Source: Coriaria nepalensis
Taxonomy: Eukaryota; Streptophyta; Magnoliopsida; Cucurbitales; Coriariaceae
Length of the DNA: 64,000 nucleotides
Assembly (NCBI GenBank): GCA_027186245.1
Contig: CP114484.1
Location: forward strand, 11,666,001-11,730,000
Reading direction: 5' to 3'
In this document: positions 36,778-49,600 of the stretch, piece by piece
Numbering within the stretch: position 1 is the stretch's first letter
Layout of the letters: every line of letters begins with the position of its first letter
Made by a program: the position numbers and the translations under genes
The notes under the pieces: generated by a model
The model's input: only the letters and a program-made list of their open reading frames with translations
Told to the model about the DNA's origin: nothing
Databases searched by the model: none

Positions 36778-39116
36778 TGAGGATTGATATTGAAAATGGA
36801 TTATGAAAGAGCTTATGCAATTACTATGGAGAATGTAGTGTGCTTGACACACGCCTTAATTCAAGCTGGGGTATTTAAAAGGAGGAAAAATGATCCATTT
36901 TTAGTGGATTCCTCTAACCTTGTTAGTGGATTCCGCCACTTTGAGGTGGCATGGAGCATGCCTCATGCACACTAATGGAAGAAAAACAATAATTTAACAG
37001 AATAGACATGTTTAATTCTATGATTCTAGTGGAAATATTATAATATAATAGGGCAACTGGAATTTATCCTGAGTAAGAAACACCGACATGGCTAGCTGCT
37101 AATTAAGTAATGATTAGTGATTATTATTTTTTTTCCCATAACTAAGCTTTGTCTGATAATTCAGTATTTTATGTTACTCCCTTTCATTATCCAAAAGCCC
37201 TCTTATATACTAAATAAATATGCATTCTATTCTCTGTTTGATACGAATCGTGCAATTTAATGAAGCATATTAAAAGCAAAAAGTGATTAAGAGATGATAT
37301 TTATCGACGCAAAAGCTATGATCAGTATGCAATTAATAGATAGAAACGATAGCTGACTCGATTTCCACCTTTGGTTAAATGAAACTTCTTGTCATGTTTA
37401 GTGGCCAGTGGGAAGGTTGTTCAATCAATGAAATGGTTAGTTATTAGCTTGCTTTTTCAAAAATATTAAAAAAAATTCAAACAATTATGAAGACAAAAGC
37501 GCAGACATCCACAGAATGTTTGTGATGATGATCAGAATATGTAAATATTGCCAATTACAGTCAAGAAGAGACGAGGAAAAAGTATATTTCTGGGTCTACG
37601 TTCAGATGATTCATTGCATAAAATATATAGAAAAGGCTATTTCATATTCGTATCTAAGGAGCTTATTGGCTTATTACCCCACAAAAATGCACTATAGGAG
37701 CTGTAAGATGGAATGCTGAAGAGGAAGACACCATTGTAAGAGAGTGGGGAGTTGACTATAATGTAATAAATGGTACGGGGAGTGTGCACTACACACGAAT
37801 TCCACCACCTCTATCATTATCTTATTCAAGAGATTTAACGTATAGAAGTTTAAGTATTGGCCTTTTTCTTATGCAACTCACTTTGCTTTGCTTTGCTTTT
37901 CTTTTCCCTGTTGAATATTGGGTCTAAGATTATGGCCACTGTTCGTTTAGTTCGTTTTCCATCTTTTCCCACCACCCTCTAAAGTTGTAGATTGTTTGAG
38001 ATAGAGATAAAAGTGCTGTATAGATTTCCCTCTAAGAAGAAGGTGCTATATCCAATAAGACCTCTTAATTAAAGAGGTAAGAAGTCTTCTCTAGTGAAGG
38101 CAAGGCAATGGCTCTTGTTTACATCTTGATTAACCAGACTACGATGTACGTAGGGTGTTAATTTGTGTTATGCACAAAGAAAATCATATGTACGGCTATA
38201 TGGTATACCATATTTTATTTCTTATAAGATATTATATGCCGCATTATAACTATACACAATGTATAGTTTTAAAATGATGATGTATTTGATTATATTATCG
38301 GCTTATTTTTATTCGGAAGCACTTAGAATACCTCAGATAGAAGATACCATAAACAAGCGAGTTCAAGTAGAATCAGATCGAAGCAAGTTCTTAGTCAGAC
38401 AGTAATGGAGACAGCCCACAGCCCACTCGGCCCACATCTAAATTTGAATTATAATAAAATTGGGCTTCATCTCTCAAAGCCCGAGCTTTAAGTTAAGAGC
38501 GCAATATGCGCCTCAATTCAATTGGGCATTGGGTCCAGACTTGTAGACCTGCAGTTCTGGTCCAACAAGAAAAATGACTCATTGATACACGTCATGGCCG
38601 GGCCATCTTTTGTATACATCAAATTAGGTTCAAGCTTCCAATTATGTTGTGCTTAATGTCCTAATTGAATTTAGTGTGATAAAATTTCTTTTCAAAAAAT
38701 CCTAGCCGTTGATAGTACGTGATCAAAGTCAACAATTCCTCCGCCCTCAATTATCACTCTCTAAAGGCGCCGGGCATGAATGGCACATGGTGGAGAAACA
38801 GTGAGAGCCCACGTCTTTATCAAAATTTCATTTCGTGTTCACTTTCTCCTTCACTCCCCACCAAAAATAGAAATGCTATCAACTCCAAATATCATTTAAT
38901 AATTACTACCAATTACTACCATACTCTTCACTATTTCAAATTTGACCTCTACATTATGAACTTTACTTCTTACCAACCCAGATTATGAAATTCATCATGG
39001 GTTTTTCGTTCATCAAAAATTTTTTTTTAATTTTTAATGTAATGTTTTAATATTAGGAGAGAGCCATTGTTTGGTTAGTTATATTAAAGCAGTGGAGTAC
39101 GCGACAGAGAAAAGAA
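36778..39116. other. Intergenic, VTL promoter to group I bZIP promoter
   Basis: No gene seen. On the VTL side a TATA-like ttttaaatac (minus strand, 36871-36880) lies about 95 bases before the ATG, and ttagtggattcc occurs twice at 36901-36912 and 36925-36936. At 38400-38540 several GGCCCA, TTGGGC and AAGCCC motifs cluster, a site II-like promoter signature for the bZIP gene downstream. Confidence 0.5.
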
Positions 39117-41493
39117 ATGGACAATTTCAGCAACAGGATCCCACTGCCACCGGCGGAGATGGCGGCCGACTTCGAGCGGATGCCGGAGAATCCACAGCGA
39201 GGTGTCTTCTATCACCGCCGGGCGCACTCCGACACTTCCTTCCGCCTGCCTAATCTCCATGACTTACTCCTCTTCGACCCCGCCGACCTCGACCTCTCCG
39301 TCCTCTCTTCTCCGACAGACGGAGTCCCGATGGCCGTCGATTCGTCCAACTCCAAGTCCTCCGATGACACTTCCGGACCAACGCCAAGGCCAAACCTCAG
39401 TGCACACTTCCGGAGTTTCTCTGTCGACTCGGACTTCTTCGACGGCGTCAGTCTTGGAGGAGATGGCAGCGGGAACGTGGTGGAGGTGGTGGAGAAGAAG
39501 CCGAAGGCGCATCACAGGCACAGCAATTCAATGGATGGTTCTTCACTAGCGTCGTTTGATGAGGTTGATTTGACGGATAGTATGAAGAAGGCCATGGGCC
39601 CAGATAGAGTTGCTGAGCTTGCTCTGATTGACCCTAAGAGAGCTAAAAGGTCATAACATTAAATCTCTTATTTATTTCTGAACGTCTATATTTCCTTCTA
39701 GAGTTGGCTGATTTAGAAAGCGATAGTGGTGGATATCTGTTCGGTACGGAAGTCCCTGCGACCGTAGTGTGCTCTGAAATTAGAGATACGTATTTCTAAA
39801 AATAAAGAGTAATTTAGGTCGAGATCGACTAATTTGCTTTAACGTTTTAATTAATTTTAGAAGACGATCAGAGAAAATATATATTTTGTTATTGTGATAA
39901 GAATTTATTTATTTTATATTATTATATTAATTAATTATTATATTTATATAATAATAAAAAGTTTTAAATAATTTTATATATATTTAATTTTTATTGTTCA
40001 ACAACCTAATTATCCTTTAACCTATAATCAGTGTTACAGCCGTCTCACTTTTTTATGGTAAAGATATATATCTCATTAAGACATGAGAGTAACTCATTTT
40101 CCTCTTTTACATATTATTTTTTAAGAGGAGCAAATAAATATATAACTCAACCTCAATATAGAATAATGTCTTCTCATCCTGCTCAACTTTCACCATGTTG
40201 AGTGACGTAGCTCTCAGCCTCAGTTCAAACCTCAACCTCAGTCGTTGCCTTCTTACAATATTCAATCATCTCAATATCTACTGATCATGTCTCAACCTCG
40301 ATCTCTCTTGAGTTCCCTTACTCAAGAGACCTTACTAAATTTGAGGCTATTCATCTTAAGATTGTTCAGAATCGGTCCCACAGAAAATATGAATTCTACC
40401 AGTGTAGAAGAAGATTAGATCTTTGCATGGTTAACTCTGTGTCTCTTCTGTTTTCTTACATAACAACTGACAATTGCTTGAGATATTCATTTTTCAAAGT
40501 GCTGTTCTTTATGTTGAAATTGATGGGGCGTGATGAATAAATGAGATTGGAAATGTAGGATTCTAGCGAATAGACAATCTGCGGCTCGATCGAAAGAGAG
40601 GAAGGTACGATACACGAATGAGCTGGAGAGGAAGGTGCAGACTCTTCAATCGGAAGCAACTACCCTCTCTGCCCAAGTCACCATTCTTCAGGTATTGTTG
40701 CCTCTTATTCCCATAACTATTCCTATTTCCCCAAAATCCAAAAATCCAAAATCCATTATGAGAGAGAGTACTTGCTAATTTGTAATATACTGCAAATTTG
40801 GTTGCTCAAAGCAAATGATTTGGATCATTAAAGGTCGACTAATATTAGGCTTCAGTGCATTCTTTTATTGGCAAGGTGTGTTTTCGGGCTTGAATGAATT
40901 GGTATCTTGATCGCCTTCTTAGCAAATCTCTTTTCATGGAAATCTGCAATGTATCTCTCTTGAATTATGGACAACTTTTCATGTGACCTGCTTTTATTAT
41001 ATTCAATCTGAAGAAACCTCTTATGCGTATAACTTATGTGATGCAGAGAGACACTAGCGGATTAACTGTCGAGAATAAGGAACTCAAGTTGGTTCTACAG
41101 GCTATGGAGCAGCAAGCGCAACTTAGAGACGGTACACATTTATTTTTTAATCATCACCCTATACTCATGAATTAGTCCGCCCTGTTTAGGGATATAAGTC
41201 TTTTTCCCAGCTCTAGAAAACTAAGATTGATTCCCTATTAATTCAATTTCTCTACAGCTCTGCACGACGCATTGAGGGAAGAAGTACAACATCTTAAGAT
41301 AGCAACGGGCCAGATCCCAGCCGTCAACGGTTGCAGTGCATTTAACAGAGGGCTACCTCCCCAGTTTCCGGGGGGCCAGGCTCTGGCCCAGCCAGTCGTA
41401 CATCACTTTTGTTCCGCACCAATGCGGCAGCATCAACAGCAACTTCAGAAGCCGCCTCACTCATCAGGCGAAAGGCCGACTCGGCCCAACTAA
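39117..41493 (+). CDS. Group I bZIP transcription factor (bZIP18/bZIP52/VIP1/RF2a type)
   Basis: Four exons, 39117-39649, 40559-40691, 41047-41131 and 41258-41493, give 328 residues. The bZIP begins at about residue 174 ([20 protein letters not shown]); the lysine in the basic region (RSKERK) where most bZIPs have arginine is the mark of group I. A long zipper follows ([20 protein letters not shown], then [20 protein letters not shown]). The N-terminal half has two HxRxxS motifs, HRRAHS near residue 33 and HFRSFS near 97, and a degenerate third (RHSNS) before the bZIP; in VIP1 and relatives such serines are phosphorylated and bind 14-3-3, controlling nuclear entry. The first intron interrupts the codon before ILANRQ, as usual in this group. 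The C-terminus is Gln/Pro-rich. The start [12 protein letters not shown] resembles bZIP52-type proteins, but I cannot choose among members. Confidence 0.9.
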
Positions 41494-42910
41494 GTGGACC
41501 CCAAAAACAGGGGAGGCTTAGTAAATTAATCGTAATATAGAAACTAATATTCCCTTAGTTAGGACACATGTATCTATTTCGAGGCCTATATTAGAGGGTG
41601 ACTTTTAACATTTTGGCTTTCTGTATATATGTATGTGCGCATGTAAGCTTGTACTAATGTTGTACTATATATGAGTAAAATGGTGCATACGGATTTGACA
41701 TAAACTGTACTATTGTTACAATAATGATTGTTATAGTATTACTTGCCCTCTTTTGTGTGAAACCAATACTTTGTGACATTGTTATTCTATTAAATATAAT
41801 TTTTCAGAAGTTAAGGTTCTCATTGGTACTCCCAAACCGACTCTAAAACTCAGCTCTAGAATTAGCCACTATAATTTTGAATTTTGGTAGAGAAGTTCTA
41901 GCTCTAAAATATATTAATTAAAATATTAATATGACAAGATCAAATGAAGTGTGACATGAAAATTTTGATAAAAAGTAAAAATGTTGATATGATTTGGGTT
42001 AAACATATGGTTTTACTCCGAGAAAAGAGGTTGGGCTGAATCTTAATTCTAGAGATAGTTAATGAAAAGTTCTACTGATGGTATATAGTATTATAATAAT
42101 ATAACCACCCTAATAAGTACATTATTGCGTAACAAAATCTGTATATATTAATTACAAAGTTAGTGACTAATGATCTAAATTGATACCAACTTTGTATTAT
42201 AAAATACAATTCTACTCCAATAAAATAGATCGTAGCGTTTTGGATTCAGTGCTTAGCCACATTGTGTGTGACATGACCGACCGACTCAAAATTTGATCCA
42301 TGAAGTCAAACAAATCCAAATCATCACCTACGTGGAGCTCATGTATCCCACCTCCCCCACTGCAGATTATAAACTTCTTGATAGAAAAATGGCAACCACC
42401 CTGCCAAATTCCTGACTAAGAATTTTCTCAACTCGCTCGTATTTTTCAATAATTGCCAAATTTCCCATTAATGTAATAAGGTGTCAAATGAGGCTCGATG
42501 TTTACCGCGTACTAGTGGATGGAACATAAGCATAGAAAAAAATTGCAGATAATCATAATTATGAACGTGTATTATTCGATAATTTAGGTAGAGCTTTTGA
42601 CTCGGTTGAATACGATAGGCTTGTAGTGAATCCAGCTAAACTAGCTACCATGCATGAAGTGTACTTTTTTTTTTCGTTTCGATTATTATATGCTTATTGA
42701 AATCAATTATTTATATATATTGTAATTACTAATTATTACGAAAAAAATTAAGTTACAACGATAAACAAGTCACCACGGAATACGTATCATGAATTTCATT
42801 TAAGACATGTCGGTGTGTTACATTCATGATTCAACTTATAAACACTAGCGAGAAATTAAGATGTCAAATTATATTATTTATATATGAATGTTTTTTTATT
42901 AATATAATAA
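41494..42910. other. Intergenic, downstream of group I bZIP
   Basis: AT-rich, no gene seen. Confidence 0.5.
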
Positions 42911-43246
42911 ATATGATTGTCGAGAAAATTATCAATTTTTTAAATAATAAATACATAATATATTTAATCTAAGAATATTTTATATGTTAAATTTATATTT
43001 AATCATTATAACAAAGATCAAAATTTGAAAATCAATTATATCATAAATATTTTATGATTATATTATATATATAATCTTAAGACCAAAACTCAGTCTAAGC
43101 TCGAATGCAATGAGACGACAAACATGATTTGCGCGTTGCTTCTGTCAGCTTCAACTACCCTTCAGATTGAACAAGGTACAAGTGTACTACTAATGTACTC
43201 TTCCTCCATCTCAGTCGATCACTATTCATTACGCAACTACATATCT
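42911..43246 (+). repeat. Direct repeat A flanking extensin 1 (upstream copy)
   Basis: Begins atatgatt and ends acatatct. It matches 46084-46592 in the same orientation, for example at gaccaaaactcagtctaagc (43081) and ctaatgtactcttcctcc (43190). It is shorter than copy B because about 150 bases present in B are absent here. Confidence 0.9.
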
Positions 43247-44207
43247 TTCTAGTTCTTACCATATTTTTCAAACACTTACAATCCTTAGGTAACATTCATC
43301 TGTATGTGATCAACGGTTCAGTTTATCACAACATTATGTTGGAATCTTTCCATTGCATGTCATTATGTAGTAATCTTTCCATTGCATGTAGGTATTAATG
43401 AACTTATACAATTCGCCGACGTTCTCTCTTTCTCTCTATATGGTAGCTAGAGTCGATCTCCTTTTCCCATTAGCTGATTTCTTACATTAATAATTGATCC
43501 AACAGGTCAACTACATAGTTGCATGGTTGTTTATTATTTTCTTCCTAAATAACAAATAGGAAGAAGATAAGGCTTTTATAGTAATTCGAAGTTCAAATAT
43601 TATATATATCATTTTTATGATAATACTCTCGATTAAACCTATAATTTTTCAGAGTTTGTACCCTAATATTAAAAGAAAATAATACTAATATATAATAATA
43701 AATGGGAATTTTAGTATGGTTGTTATTGATATATTCTATAATCTTATAAGATTATTTTAATGTAATTATATATATATATATATAGCTCATTAAAAAGAAA
43801 TACAAATGAGGATGAGAAAGTCGGGCCGCCGTGTCCCATGCACACCAAAAATTGTAGAAAATTGAGAGCATCCACACCTACGTTTTCAAAGAGCTTGATG
43901 GATCATAATTAATTTCTAATTAAATGAAGTTAAGGACCGTCTATTGACTTTTTACCAAACCCTTCATTTACGTACGTAGCTTAATTAATTATTTAATAAT
44001 TATGATTTTTAAGAATGGACATGACCGTTATTGCATGTAATGTTCTTAGTGTCCACAAATATTCAATTTTACCGGCGGCATCGAATAAATATTATTCAAC
44101 CATTTTACCATTTGATAAGTTGGATTGAGGGGTAAGTACCAAAGCTATATAATGGCTAGGTAGGCTTTGCTTTTAAGGACAGAACCACAACCCACATTGC
44201 AAAAGAG
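43247..44207. other. Extensin 1 upstream region
   Basis: No other gene seen. It is AT-rich with a (TA)n tract at about 43769-43784, and holds the promoter described separately. Confidence 0.5.
44127..44153 (+). promoter_or_regulatory. Proximal promoter block and TATA box of extensin 1
   Basis: gaggggtaa at 44127-44135, then aaagc and the TATA box tatataat at 44146-44153, 55 bases before the ATG. The same block, with nearly the same spacing, precedes extensin 2. Confidence 0.7.
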
Positions 44208-45233
44208 ATGGGGATCAAATTGGGGTCATCCATGGCCTCCCTCATGTTTGGTGTTTTGGTAGCAATACTTGCTTTCAACTTGCCATCTGAAACCACCGCT
44301 GACTACCTCTACTCATCACCTCCACCGCCTCCTACTCCTCATTACTCTTATAAATCACCACCACCACCACAGAAAGAGTATGAGTATAAATCACCTCCAC
44401 CACCCAAGAAGGAGTATGAGTATAAGTCTCCTCCCCCACCCAAGAAGGAGTACGAGTACAAGTCTCCTCCTCCACCACCACCGCCCAAAAAGGAGTACCA
44501 GTATAAGTCACCTCCCCCGCCCAAGAAGTACGAGTACAAGTCTCCTCCTCCACCACCACCACCCAAAAAGGAGTACGAGTATAAGTCTCCACCACCACCA
44601 AAGAAAGACTACGAGTACAAATCTCCTCCACCACCCAAGAAAGAGTATGAGTACAAGTCTCCACCACCACCTAAGAAGGAATACAAGTACAAGTCTCCTC
44701 CCCCACCACCACCACCGAAAAAGGAATACGAATACAAGTCTCCACCCCCACCTAAGAAACAATACGAGTACAAATCTCCTCCCCCACCACCCCCACCTAA
44801 GAAGGAGTACGAGTACAAATCTCCTCCACCACCACCCCCACCTAAGAAGGAGTACGAGTACAAATCTCCTCCACCACCTAAGAAACAATATGAATACAAA
44901 TCTCCTCCTCCATTACCACCACCAAAGAAAGAGTATGAGTACAAGTCTCCTCCCCCACCTAAGAAGGATTATGAATATAAGTCTCCACCTCCACCACCAC
45001 CACCGAAAAAGGAGTACGAGTACAAATCCCCTCCACCGCCGAAGAAGGAGTATGAGTATAAATCACCACCACCACCAAAGAAGGAGTATGAGTACAAGTC
45101 TCCTCCCCCACCTAAGAAGGAGTATGAATATAGGTCACCTCCCCCACCATCTAAGAGTCATTATGAATATAAATCACCTCCACCGCCACCTCCGTCATAC
45201 TATTATAAGTCTCCTCCTCCTCCGCACTACTAG
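44208..45233 (+). CDS. Extensin (hydroxyproline-rich cell wall protein) 1
   Basis: A single coding exon of 341 residues. A signal peptide of about 32 residues ([19 protein letters not shown], then ETTADY) is followed by repeats built from SPPPP, often SPPPPPPP, alternating with KKEYEYK, KKQYEYK or KKDYEYK. SP4 blocks are the sites of proline hydroxylation and arabinosylation; the YxY unit (YEY) is the motif for isodityrosine cross-links, so this is a cross-linking type that should be locked into the cell wall. The end is [12 protein letters not shown]. The ATG at 44208 is 55 bases after a good TATA box. The 3' UTR contains a probable intron (45266-45428), and a likely polyadenylation signal aataaa lies at 45567. 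A second extensin follows 7 kb downstream. In Arabidopsis the syntenic gene would be EXT4. Confidence 0.93.
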   Translation: MGIKLGSSMASLMFGVLVAILAFNLPSETTADYLYSSPPPPPTPHYSYKSPPPPQKEYEYKSPPPPKKEYEYKSPPPPKKEYEYKSPPPPPPPKKEYQYKSPPPPKKYEYKSPPPPPPPKKEYEYKSPPPPKKDYEYKSPPPPKKEYEYKSPPPPKKEYKYKSPPPPPPPKKEYEYKSPPPPKKQYEYKSPPPPPPPKKEYEYKSPPPPPPPKKEYEYKSPPPPKKQYEYKSPPPLPPPKKEYEYKSPPPPKKDYEYKSPPPPPPPKKEYEYKSPPPPKKEYEYKSPPPPKKEYEYKSPPPPKKEYEYRSPPPPSKSHYEYKSPPPPPPSYYYKSPPPPHY

Positions 45234-45265
45234 TAGCTAGATGGGTTTGGCTATGTGGCACTAAG

Positions 45266-45428
45266 GTATGTAAGCTTTTTACGTGAAATATGCCATTGAC
45301 TATTGCATGCATGCATGTCTATTTTATTTCCTTCAATTACATTGTATATCACTTATGTTCATATCTTCATGCTACATCACGTCATAGGAATTGTTGATAA
45401 CTGACCTTGACCCTAACTTGTTTCGCAG
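45266..45428 (+). other. Probable 3' UTR intron of extensin 1
   Basis: Donor ctaag|gtatgtaagc and acceptor ttgtttcgcag|gaatt, 163 bases, beginning 32 bases after the stop codon. 3' UTR introns are known in extensin genes of tobacco and other plants. Confidence 0.65.
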
Positions 45429-46083
45429 GAATTAGAAATTACAAAAATAATGGACCTTTTCAAGATCCTTATCCCATGAAGAGGCCTGTCGTTGTCCACT
45501 TTTGATTTAGCATTATAAATGTTTGTTGAAAGTTTCTATTGTATTGTGTCATTTATGATCTTTCGTAATAAATGTTCCTATGAATTCGTCGTAAGCTTGC
45601 AACAACATCTTCCCCTTTTCTTTTATCTTTCCATTTTAATTAAAACATTAAAAAGAACTGCTTCTAATATATGTAATATTTACCCAAGCTTAAGAAATCT
45701 TTTTCGATGAGATTTATTCAGGAAATAATAGACTAATTAAGACAGGACCAAACGTACTCCCAATATAGAAAAAAATAAGAAACCATTTCATTACATACCA
45801 ATTAGAAGAACAAAACAAATCCAATTCTCTTGACTTAAAACTTAAAAACGATAATGAAAATGAAATGGAAATAAGAAAGAGAATAATAATTTTTAAATTT
45901 TCGTTTGATTACATAGGAAATAAGTAGGAATAAGAATAAAAATTTATAATTTTTTCGTATCCATTTAAAAAAAAAATTATTCAATTATCTCCATAAAATT
46001 TAAAAAATACAAAAAAAAAAATGTTATGTAAATATATATTTATTTTGACTCTTACTAAAGATGCGAACTTAAGGGTAAATGAA
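45429..46083. other. Extensin 1 3' end and AT-rich spacer
   Basis: Contains the second part of the 3' UTR. At 45840-46060 lies an A/T-rich, purine-biased segment (gaatgagaat-like phrases) loosely resembling those at 3.1, 48.4 and 55.0 kb; probably a degenerate dispersed repeat. Confidence 0.4.
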
Positions 46084-46592
46084 ATATGATTTGATTGGTA
46101 GAGAAAATTATCAATTTTTTAAATAATAAATACATAACACATTTAATCTAAGAATATAAACTAAGAATATTTTATAAGTTAAATTTATATTTAATCATTA
46201 TAACAAAGGTCAAAATTTGAAAATCAATTATATCATAAAAACTTATGATATTATATATATATATATTTCGAAAAAATTATGATATATCCAAAAATAATCT
46301 AAGGGAAAAATTAAAGAAGATAGAACTGTATTAAAAGATTAAAAATTAAAAATTAATTCAAAGAAGTAAAATCATATTAGTAGCTGCCTCCAAAAAAAAA
46401 AAAAACAAGTAATGTAGTGAGCTTAAGACCAAAACTCAGTCTAAGCTCGAATGCATGAGACGACAAACTTGATTTGCGCGTCGCTTCAGTCAGCTTTAAC
46501 TACCCCCTCGGCTTGAACAAGCTACAAGTCTACTACTAATGTACTCTTCCTCCGTCTCAATCAATGACTATTAATTACACAAGTACATATCT
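46084..46592 (+). repeat. Direct repeat B flanking extensin 1 (downstream copy)
   Basis: Second copy of the repeat at 42911-43246, same orientation, 3.2 kb further on. Relative to copy A it has a small duplication of an aagaatat phrase near 46150 and about 150 extra bases (about 46265-46420, including a 14-base A-run). The matching sequence stops at 46592, where tgttaggggg begins. Confidence 0.9.
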
Positions 46593-46622
46593 GTTAGGGG
46601 GCAAATTCTGCCCCCTAGTAGA
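46591..46622. repeat. Possible LTR end with GC hairpin
   Basis: Sequence starting tgttaggggg with a perfect 7-base stem, gggggca and tgccccc, around the loop aattc. It begins exactly where repeat B stops matching repeat A. TG at the boundary and the short inverted repeat suggest the end of an LTR or another mobile element; its other end is not found. Confidence 0.35.
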
Positions 46623-49600
46623 CCAATATTAAAGGAAGGACGCGATTTGAGAATGCCGAGCCAACTTTATGAGATCGGGGGAATATATCAGCAGGTTCAC
46701 AAAAGTTTGAATAGCAGCAAACACGCCCAACAGATCAATATCACAGGAATTTAGTTGGTTAATTATGATTCATATGAAAATTTAAGGTTAATAAGAAGGT
46801 GTCTAAGTTATAACTCAATGGCCGGTCTTGTCTCTGATATGCATGGGTAAAGTGATGATCGGGAGATAAGAGTCGAATAAATCTATAAAGCGTTAGAGTA
46901 TAATTTTAATGCGTCATGTGTAAAGGTGAAGTAAGATATGTGTTATGTGTAATAATATATATAGAAATTAAAATTACTATTTTTTCTCATTCCTCCTTCT
47001 TCAATATCCTCCTTACTGATATTTTTTTGCTAAATATCATCTTCCCTCTTTTTTTTTTTTTTCTTTCTTTTTATCATTTTGAAATAAAAATTTAAAAAGA
47101 ACTTTAAAAATATGAAATTACCGATTAACCAAATTGAAATATTATATTTCTCTCTTCGTCTCTCATGCTATCATTCTCTTCTCACTCGGCTGTTTCATTT
47201 TCATCTCATTTTATTTAATTATTATTATCAGCATAATTCATAAAATTTTTATTTTCATTATTACCAAGATCGGGTACGTAACGTCGTTTTCAAACATACA
47301 CACCATTTCTCCATGTTGGAATTAACGTAACATATAATGAAGATAGATTACTCAAACATAAATTATATAAAAATGGTTTTATATCTGTCTCATCTTTTAT
47401 AAATATTGGATGAATGATCAATGATAATAACAGCTTATATGCTATTTTCATACAAATTTACTAGGATCAACATAAATGGTATTAGATGATTTCTAACAAA
47501 ATAGTGAAAGATACACCTCTCTCAACTAAAATAGTCTTCCATCTTTCAGACCATTTTGGTACTCAAGATTTCGATGATTTTGAAGTGTCACTATTATCTA
47601 TTCATTCACCATTAAAATATATCGGTATGAATCTATATGAATTCATTCATTTCTAAAAAGAAAAAAAAAGTTTGAGATTAATATTTGAAAAAAAATAATA
47701 ATAAATATATATATATATATCGAATTTTTATCGAACTGATATCAATATAAAAAATAAAAAATAAAAATTAAAACTGATACAAATCTTTACCTCAGAGCAA
47801 TTTGGGAGCACGAGAACAAATGCCTATGAGGTTTCAAGTAACTTAGTAGGTTTCAAGTGTCTGTGAGGTTTCAAATAACTTTAGTATAGTAGCAAATACG
47901 AGCTTATTAGATATCCGTCAGTCCGTCATCGATTAGAGAGGAAAAAGAAATAATAAAAAAAATAAAAAAAGAAAGAAAGAGAAGAAAAGATAGATGATTA
48001 AATGTAATTTTAAATTTTTTTAATGAATAACGATAAAGACATTTATTTAAAAAATATTTAAAAAAATGATAAAAAAATTTTGAGAAGAAGGGTATTTATA
48101 TAAACCTCCTATATATATATATATATACATATATGTAAGGGAATATGTAAGGGAATGCATAAGGGAATTAACCTCTTCCTGTTTGGTAGAGGGGGAAAGA
48201 ATTTTGCTAGGGGCGATGAGTTTGGGGAAGGGAATGTTATTGTCAAAAATTTTATAGGGGAAAATGAAAGACTTCTAGTTTGATTGGTTTAAGTTATGGA
48301 AGCCATGAAAATAACTATGACGAGTCAATGGGTAGCTATGAATCAATCCCTTGATGAAAGAATTAAGAATGAGAATTATAATTTTTTCATATCTACTTAA
48401 AAAAGAATTTTTAAAAATTATTTAAATATTATCGTACAATTTTAAAATATGAAAAAATCTCATATAAATAAATATTTATTTTGATTATCACATAAAACAT
48501 CAATTTAAGTAAAAATCAAAGTCATTTAAATAAAAATAAAATATGATTCACTTCATCATTCATTCTATTTAAATAATAAAATAAAATAAAATTTTCGCTA
48601 CATTCTCTAAAAACAAAAAACAAAAAAAACCAAACAGCGAAACGAAATGTTTGGCCCTTGAATTGTTACGAAAAGATTTAAAAAAGAAAAAGAAAAAAAG
48701 GCTAGAGAATAGTGCAACGTGCATTGGACCAATGAGACACAACACATACCCGCCACAAGAATGAAACACAGCTAAAGAAAGGCTCAACCAAGAAACAGCA
48801 ATCAGACCAAAACACAGCGGCCCATAAACCGCACAGAAAGGCTTTCTCGGGCAAGGAACACAACAAAGTCTAATTAAAAATTAATATTTTTTACTTTAAA
48901 AAAAAAAAAAAAATAATTTTTGGTGCTTAATTTCCTCAATCATGCACTCTCACATGTCCCCATGTGTTATAACTAAAATAGACTTTTTAGTACAAACAAC
49001 GTCGTGTCAACATGATCTGCTCTTAAATCTTCTTCAAACTGTAATTGCAATATGAAACCTTTCACACGTATATTCCCAACATAATTATCATTATATGCAT
49101 ATGCATGCATGCATGCTATCATTTACCCCTCCTTTCCTTATCCTTATCCCTTACAGCCTTAATTACTAATTTACTACCAAGCGGCGGAGATAAATCCTCT
49201 CAAATATGATTTAATATATGTAATCATCTGTCTTAAATAAGTAACAAAAATTAATCACTATCACGTTTTGGGTAATTAGGTATACAAGTTAAAAATTACG
49301 TTTTTGTATCTACGTTACAATCTAGACAGTACGTACAACATGTAATTTACATTCACTGTCTCAAATAAATGATTTTGTCGTGTCGGTGGTGCTCGGTAAT
49401 TTTTTTATTTATTATTTATTATTTTTTATTTATAAATAATTATAGTTTGACTTTTGACTAAAAAGTAATTATATGAATAAATAAAGTAGAAAGAATAACA
49501 GCTTCCCGGATCCACCGTCTCCACATGAATTCAATAATGCAAATACATTTTTGTAATGTCGGTTTGCTCGCTGTATTATCACTAGGACTAGTAATTAAGT

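Noticed and set aside
44269..45240. Open frame of 323 codons in another plus-strand frame of extensin 1, plus several minus-strand frames
   Set aside because: Shadow frames of the CCx-rich repeat, giving Ser/His/Leu repeats only. The true frame has the signal peptide, TATA spacing and SPPPP repeats.
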